The translations under genes and the position numbers were made by a program. 64,000 nucleotides of DNA. Source: Canna indica. Lineage: Eukaryota; Streptophyta; Magnoliopsida; Zingiberales; Cannaceae. Below are positions 57,848-64,000 of this stretch, piece by piece. The notes under the pieces were generated by a model. That model did no database searches and was not told the origin of the DNA. It saw only the letters and a list, made by a program, of their open reading frames with translations. The DNA lies in NCBI GenBank assembly GCA_034359265.1, contig CP136892.1, positions 9,286,501 through 9,350,500 on the forward strand, given 5' to 3'. Every line of letters starts with the position of its first letter. The first letter of the stretch is position 1.

Positions 57848-59607
57848 ATGAAAGGTGGCGAAGCTTCTTTGGGTTTGATTCCTGGTCGCTAGTCGAAGGG
57901 TAAATCCCCAGCTATTGCTAGTGGTAATTTTTTAGATCACTCTAATAGTGCTGATGGATTAGGTAAACTTAAGGGTAATACTTAGAATGCTTCTAGTTTT
58001 GGGCAATCTGCTTCTAATCATGCTCTGTTTTCTGATAATTCCTTGATCCCGAATGTTACTACTCATAATATGTCTCGTTTACCTGTTGCTAATATCAATA
58101 ATGGATACTATAAATGCTGGTTTTATTTTTGATGTTTTTGATAATCCTAAGAATATTGCTCCTACTCATGATAATATAAATCTTACTGCTAAACAAGTTT
58201 CTTGGGCTAGTCTCTTTAGTTCTAGACCCACTAGTCGTAAAACTTTTTCTTCGATTGAAATTTTGTCTAATATAAAAGCTTCGGTGGGTGATTATGTGGA
58301 ATTTGATGAGAATGAATTGCATGAAATTAGGAAATCTTGGTTTTCTTCGTTAATTGATAGATTTTCTCATAAGCCTCCTATGCATTTTCATCTTAGAAAT
58401 TGGGCTATCTCTATTTGGGCTTCTTTTAATCTTGAAAATATTAAAAATTTAGAAAATTGGTTCTTTCTTTTCCGCTTTAATTCTGAGGAAAATACTCTCA
58501 AAGTTCTCCTGAAGGTCCTTGGTCTTATCAAGGGAGTCTGATTAATCTTAGACCCTGAAAACCAAACTTTAAGGCTTTGACCGAAACTATAGATTCTGCT
58601 CCTATATGGCTTCAATTCTCTGATTTACCTATGGAGTATTGGTCTGAGAATATTCTTTTAAAATTGCTTCTCTTATTGGCAAACCCATCAAAATTCATGA
58701 TCAATCCTTTAATTGGGAAAGGGGTAAGTTCATTCGCATTTGTATTAAAATTGATCTGTCCAACCCATCAAGCAAGGCATTTGGATTGGTAAGCCTAACT
58801 CTGATCTTTTCCAAGCTGTGAAAATATGAGAGGCTGCCTATCTTCTGTTTTAAATATGGTTTTACTGGTCATAATGCTAGTGATTGTTCTTTTACTTATG
58901 TTTTAAAAGACATGGAGATGCATGTTGATAACTCTGCAAACAAAGATGTTGATTCTCTGACTAAGGAAATTGATAACTCTACTTATGGGCTTTGGGCTAG
59001 AGTGACTAGACGATCTAGGCGTAGAGGTTCTAGTTCTGGTCATAATTAAAATATTGTGATTCAGTCCAACTCTATTGAGGACCCTCAAGTGAATCTTAAT
59101 AAGAATATTAGAAATCACCTCCCTTCTGTTACCTTCAGTGATAATCCCTTTAATGGTCCAAATAGTCAGGTTCAGGAGGAGAAGATTGGGCTCTCTAATA
59201 ATAATATTTTTGGAGAAAATTCTGACTCTGATTTGAAAGGAACTTCTTTTAGTGTGGTTGGCTTTAACTCTCTTATAGAGAAGGTGTCTAATATTCTTGT
59301 TAAATTTAATGCTAACTCTAATTCTACTTCTCTCGATGCTAGGAATAAAAACAAGAGCAAAGGAACTAAGTTTTCAAATGTTAGTGGTAAACTCTCTAAA
59401 TTTGAAATAAATGACAATTTATCTAGACTAGAGAATTTACTTCATTCTAAGAAGAAGAGGATTAGGAAAGATAGTGAAAATTTTGATGGTAATTTTGTCA
59501 CTCATGATTTTGATGAAAATATTTTTGCTATGTCTGTTGCTTATTCTGCTATGGATATTATTGATGTTAATCCTGTTGATAAAGCTTCTGCTGATGATAA
59601 TGCTTAG
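57848..59607 (+). pseudogene. LINE-2 ORF1 (DUF4283 and zinc-knuckle protein)
   Basis: ATG at 57848 gives MKGGEASLGLIPGR, then an early TAG (probably from CAG) and SKGKSPAIASGNFLDHSNS. In a shifted frame: FSHKPPMHFHLRNWAISIWA and NWFFLFRFNSEENTLKVL (58350-58500), the DUF4283 domain. It continues WLQFSDLPMEYWSENIL and the zinc knuckle FCFKYGFTGHNASDC (58845-58890; second Cys changed to Tyr). The C-terminal half (59056-59607) is a long open stretch rich in Ser, Asn and Lys (GLSNNNIFGENSDSDLKGTS). It binds the LINE RNA. Confidence 0.8.
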
Positions 59608-59643
59608 GGTATTTCCCTGGAAAATTAATTTGTGGTGTTTGTT

Positions 59644-62600
59644 ATAAATTGTATTAGTTGGAATGTTAGGGGGCCTTCGTAGAAGGGCTGCCCAAGAATA
59701 TTTACGTATGAATCTGTCTAAGCATTTTGTTTGCATGTTCTTTTTATAAGAAACTCATCTATATGATACTAATTCTTTAGATTGTGTCAAAACTCGTGGT
59801 AAAGAGTGGGAAGACATTTCGGTTAGTTCTGATGGAGCTTCTGGGGGCCTTTTATTGGCCTGGAAAATTGCTTTGGTTAAGATTCATGTTGTTTCTATGT
59901 CTGTTTGTATGATCAACTCTATTGTTCAATATCTGAATTGTCCTCCTTGGCTTTTTTCGAGCATCTATGCTAATACTAGTCCTATCATTAGAAATAAGTT
60001 AATATTGGTGATCTTGAATTAATTAATATTCATTTGCTCATGATAGGTGATTTTAACTGTATTACTCATGAATGTGATAAATTTGGCGGTTCATCTTTTA
60101 TTATTAATAAAAATATGTTTGCTCTTAGAAATTGCATTGCTAATTCTGATTTTTGTGATTTAGGATTTACTGGTCTAAATTATACTTGGTGCAACAATAG
60201 AAAAAGTAATCATAGAATTTTGATAAGATTAGATAGAGCTTTTGCTAATAGTTGCTGGTGTGGTTTATATGGTAATGCTAGGATTACTCATCTCCCTAGA
60301 TTAGCCTCTGATCACTGCCCTTTATTGCTTACTGTTAGAAACTCTAGTAATCCTAAGGCCTTTACTTTTAAATTTTAAAATTTCTGGGTAGAGTGTCCTG
60401 AAGTTAGAGACATTGTCCATGCTCACTGAGTTAATGATTTTGTTTCTAATCCTGTTGTTTCTACTAGTAGAAAACTTTCAATCCTTAGGAGTGAATTGTC
60501 TTTTTGGAATAGAAATAAGCTTGGTAAAATTGAGTATAACATTTCTAAGGTCAATACTCAGATTCAGGAATTGAAAATGAAAGATTGTGTTGGCTCCTTG
60601 ACTGAGTCTGACAAGGCTCATGCCCTAAATAGGCAGCTCTCTACTAAATGGTGGACCTTAGCTAAGACAAGATGGTTAAATGAAGGTGAGAAAAATACTA
60701 AGTATCATCAGAAGTTGGTTAAAGCTAGGAGGAGGAAAAATATGATTGTTTCTATTTCACTAACTCTGGTACTATTTCTAATTCTGGCGACATTATGAAT
60801 GCTTTTGCTGATTTTTGTGCTAAGTTTTGGTGTTATCAGGATCCAAAATTCTTTGATAGCTGTTATACTCCTTCCTTTAATCAGATTGATCAGGTTGCTC
60901 ATGAAACTCTAATTGCAAATTTTTCTTCTATTGAAATTGCTTCTGCTGTTAGATCCTTAGGCTCTGAGAAAAGTCCTAAGCCTGATGATTTTATAGGAGA
61001 ATTTTTCAAAGCTCTTCACGATGCTTTTAAATATTTTTATGATTTTGAGACTCTCCCTGTAGGTTGGAATGATATTTGTTTAGTCTTTATTCCTAATAAT
61101 GACAACCCTAAGATTATTAGAGATTACATACCTATTGTCTTATGTAATGTCACTTATAGGTTTCTTGCTAAAGTCCTTGCCGGTAGAATTAAGCCTTATT
61201 TAGATAACCGTATTTCATGTAATCAATCTATTCTTATTGTTGGGAGGTTCATTCATGATAATATCTTAATTGCTCAAGAAGTGGTTCATTCTATTCATAA
61301 ATCTAAGGGGGAAAGTCCTATTATCATGATTAAAATTGATCTTGAAAATGCTTATGATAGGATTTCGTGGAGTTCTATTATTAACATGTTGCATCTTCTT
61401 AATTTTTCTCTAAAAATTAATTAGATGGATTAATGAATGCATTACTACTCCTAGCTTTGCACGTTGCATTAATGATGTTAGCTCTAGCAAATTTAAGGGC
61501 TCCTATGGTATTAGATAGGGTGACCCATTGTCTCCTTACTTATATATCATAGTTAGTCATTTGCTTTCAAATATGATGAATCATGCTGGCTCCTTGGGCA
61601 AAATCAGTTCTGTTAAAATTAAGAATAAGGTTATTGTTAATCATCTGATATATGTATGCTGATGACATCTTTCTTTTTTTTCGTGCTAATGATAAGTCAA
61701 TCAACACTTTTTAAAAAAAATTTGAGGACTTTGAAAAAATTACAAACCAAAGAATTAATTTTAACAAATCTAAAATTTTCTTTCCCTATAATATTGTTTC
61801 TACTATTAAGAATAGGATTTGTTCGAGTTTCAACATGAATTATGGCTCTTTTTCTTTTAAGTACTTAGGTACTATAATTGGTCCTAGAATATTGTATGCT
61901 TGCAATTATAACTTTTTGATTGATAAAGTTAGTGTCAAACTTAATAATTGGAAAAGAAAATATCTCTCTCAAACTGGTAAAGTTGTGTTGATTAAATTTG
62001 TTCTTAACTCAGCTCCTTTACATATATTCTATCTGTGTTAATTGGACTCCTGATTCTGTGATTCAAAAAATTAATTCCATCATCAAAAATTTCCTTTGAA
62101 GTTTTGATAAGTAATAAACATGGGTTTTATCTGATTGCTTGGGATAGCATCACTCTTTCTAAAAACAATGGGGCCTTGGTATTAGGAATTAGGATTTGAT
62201 GAAAATTGCTTTAGTTGCCAAAATGATTATGCAATTGGTTAATAATCAGAGTGTTTCTTTGGACTACTATTGTAAGGGCTAAATATGATCATTTTGACTT
62301 GTGGAGTGATAATACCAGTAAGAATATGAGTGGTGCTTGGGAGTTACTTTGTCATGCTGCTGGTTTGCTTAAATATGGTTTTAAGAAGTTTATTTCCTTT
62401 AGTTGTAATACTTCTGTGCTATCTGATGCTTGGTTGTTTGATATTCCCATGAAGTTCAAACCTACTTTTATAAATATTGATTCTATTAATCTTGGTCTAT
62501 ATGCTAACTTTTTCATTAATAATCATTGTTGGAATACTGAATTGCTTGATAACTTGTTTGGTCCCTTAGTTGCGGAGAAGGTTTCCAGGATTGTGCTTAC

Positions 62601-63562
62601 TTCTAACCCTAGTGAGGATAAGTTTTTCTGCTGCCTATAATTTTATCTCCCAATCTCTTAATACCAATCCTTGTAATCCTCTTACGTGGGCTCTTGTTTG
62701 GAAGGTAAAAGTTGGTCCTTGGATTAAAAATTTCATTTGGAAAGTGTTTCATTGGGAATTGCCCACTGTTGAGAGATTGCATCATATTGGTATGATTAAC
62801 TCCTGTTGCTGCTTCCTTTGCAGCAGCCTTCCAGAAGACATCTCTCATTATCTTCTGGAGTGTGAGGTAGCTAGGAACCTTTGCGAGTTAATAGATTGAC
62901 GATTTAATGGGAGTCTTCGCTTGGCTCAGATTCTGTGTGAAAATGGAGGTGCTCCATCAGAACCTAGTAATCTAGTTTTGGCGGCACTCTATTTTAACAC
63001 CTTCTGTACGATTTGGTTGACCCAAAATAAGACAATCTTTGAGCTTTTAAGTCCATCTACTCATTCCTTATCTGCTAGAGTCATTGCGCTAACAATTGAC
63101 TATGATGATAATCATACATCTGAAGGGAATAAGTTTGATAAAATTTTTGGGAACAATTGGTCTCCGCCTCCTGAAGGGACCTTTAAATGGAATGTTGATG
63201 CCTCTGTTTCTGCCTTTGAAAATCTTGGATCTTACTATGTTATTTGTCGGAATTTTAAAGGAAAAATCATTTATGCAGTTGATAAGATTAATCATAATAA
63301 TTATGTGTTAGTTAATGAAGGTCTTGCGGTTAATCTAGCCATTAATTACGTTGCTAAACTCGACATGAAGCACATCATTATTGAATCAGATTCTAAACTC
63401 TTCATTGATATGTGTAATAATTGTTATCATATTGATTGGTGTGTCAAAAATATTATTAAAGATATCAAATTTATTACAGGTAAATTTGATGAGGTGATGT
63501 TTAAATTTGCTAGGAGAGAAGCAAACAAAGTTGCGGACTGGCTAGCTAGCTGCTCAAGCTAG
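59644..63562 (+). pseudogene. LINE-2 ORF2 (endonuclease, reverse transcriptase, zf-RVT, RNase H)
   Basis: Begins at an ATA (ATG lost) with NCISWNVRG. Endonuclease: MLMIGDFNCITHECDKFGGS (60034), DLGFTGLNYTWCNNR, HLPRLASDHCPLLL. Reverse transcriptase: SLGSEKSPKPDDFIGEFFKA, IVLCNVTYRFLAKVLAGRIK, MIKIDLENAYDRISW (60950-61370), YADDIFLFFRAND (about 61655-61695) with both catalytic Asp, KYLGTIIGPR. Zinc-binding part: WKVFHWELPTVERLHHIG, CCFLCSSLPEDISHYLLECE (62740-62870). RNase H: FKWNVDASVS, LVNEGLAVNLAINYVAKLDM, HIIIESDSKLFIDMC, EANKVADWLASCSS. Damaged by about ten stops or shifts. Confidence 0.88.
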
Positions 63563-63697
63563 GCGATTGGAAAGGAACTTACTTTGGGAGGAAGATTGAC
63601 CTACTGATTTACTAAAGCTTGTATATAAAGACTTGGCTATAATTGTTGTGTAATTGGACCTGTTGTTTTTTTCTCCTTTGAATAATAATAAAAAAAA

Positions 63698-64000
63698 GTA
63701 AGTAAACCCAAGTAAATCTAGAGAAATCATCAACCAAAACAAATACATATAATTTTCTACCTAGACTAGCAACTTCACGGGTCCAATTAAATCCATGTGA
63801 ATTAATTCTAGAGGTAGAGGTCTAGATATGATTATTTACTTGATACTATGAAATGAAGACTTAACTTATTTTTTCTTTTGATATACATCACACAATTTAT
63901 TATTTTCAAATTTAATTTTAGGAATCTCTTTTACAAGGTCTTTTCTAGATATTTCTTGGATAAGACTCATGCTAGCATGATCTAATCTACGGTGACAAAG
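63698..64000 (-). pseudogene. Copia pre-integrase/integrase fragment, runs off the right edge
   Basis: Minus strand from the edge: CHRRLDHASMSLIQEISRKD, LVKEIPKIKFENNKLCDVYQ, KSSFHSIK, then PLELIHMDLIGPV and a VDDFSRFT-like end (LFWLMISLDLLGFT in the shifted frame). This is the GAG-pre-integrase zinc finger (H..H..C..C, second Cys changed to Tyr) followed by the integrase start. SIRE-type copia elements have a closely similar sequence, so it may be an internal part of the same family that left the many LTRs in this window. A shift lies near 63790. Confidence 0.8.

Larger units (their letters stand above)
57289..63697 (+). mobile_element. L1-type LINE (LINE-2) with RNase H, nearly full length
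   Basis: Order: T/C-rich 5' leader (57289-57847), ORF1 (57848-59607), a 36-bp gap, ORF2 (59644-63562), a short 3'UTR and a tail (AATAATAATAAAAAAAAG, about 63680-63697). AT-rich codons throughout, unlike LINE-1. Coding frames are interrupted by relatively few stops and single-base shifts, so it is younger than LINE-1. Target duplication not found. It separates a copia-family LTR (left) from a copia pol fragment of opposite orientation (right). Confidence 0.85.

Overview
This window is nuclear DNA from a flowering plant. It contains intron-bearing plant genes (an S-domain receptor kinase, the 5' end of a PP2C phosphatase, and a copy of a photosystem I antenna gene). The rest is a dense pile of plant transposable elements: CACTA, MULE, hAT, L1-type LINE, Ty1/copia and Ty3/gypsy. 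A monocot is plausible from the GC-rich first exons and the wording of the antenna-protein copy, but this is inference. No prokaryotic, organellar or CRISPR-like content was recognised.

Layout, left to right. 1-194 (minus): first 64 codons of a clade-E (EGR-like) PP2C gene running off the left edge. About 1.96-17.3 kb: an L1-type LINE in plus orientation, interrupted in ORF1 by a CACTA element (2462-7084, TSD AGT) and by a copia LTR pair (7761-13557). 17.6-23.5 kb: a decayed LTR-retrotransposon-like region with a coiled-coil gag-like reading frame, interrupted by two LTRs of the same copia family and ending in a minisatellite. 23.5-25.5 kb: 5' LTR and gag remnant of another minus-strand member of that family. 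26.3-27.85 kb: a second, decayed CACTA piece with a TNP2 remnant.

28504-31634: an apparently intact seven-exon SD1-type receptor-like kinase (822 codons plus stop), the best functional gene here. 32.2-33.0 kb: a long-TIR element with a GC-rich core. 33.5-36.3 kb: a Pack-MULE that captured an almost complete six-exon LHCA5-like gene, with a 255-bp MULE-type MITE (9-bp TSD) in its left arm. 36727-51314: a short-LTR copia element whose pol is split by a solo LTR (TSD ATTCT). That LTR is itself split by a complete Tekay/Del-type gypsy element (38568-47893, TSD ACAAC). A MULE-like segment carrying a LEA_2/NHL gene fragment also sits in the copia pol. 51.47-53.6 kb: a decayed copy of the receptor kinase with a perfect-TSD hAT MITE in its first intron. 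54.1-57.3 kb: another copia-family LTR with a partial gypsy LTR and a duplicated flank. 57.3-63.7 kb: a second LINE with RNase H. 63.7-64.0 kb: minus-strand copia pre-integrase/integrase fragment.

The most notable results concern genome dynamics. Two independent sites (7.7-13.6 kb and 54.1-56.6 kb) show a target segment duplicated on both sides of a truncated element, as if a broken insertion-bearing chromatid had been joined to a homolog with a solo LTR or an empty site. The antenna-gene Pack-MULE, a hairpin shared by two CACTA copies, and a palindromic TCGA/GATC array upstream of the TATA box in several LTRs also deserve a second look. I did not see evidence for a wholly new biochemical system.
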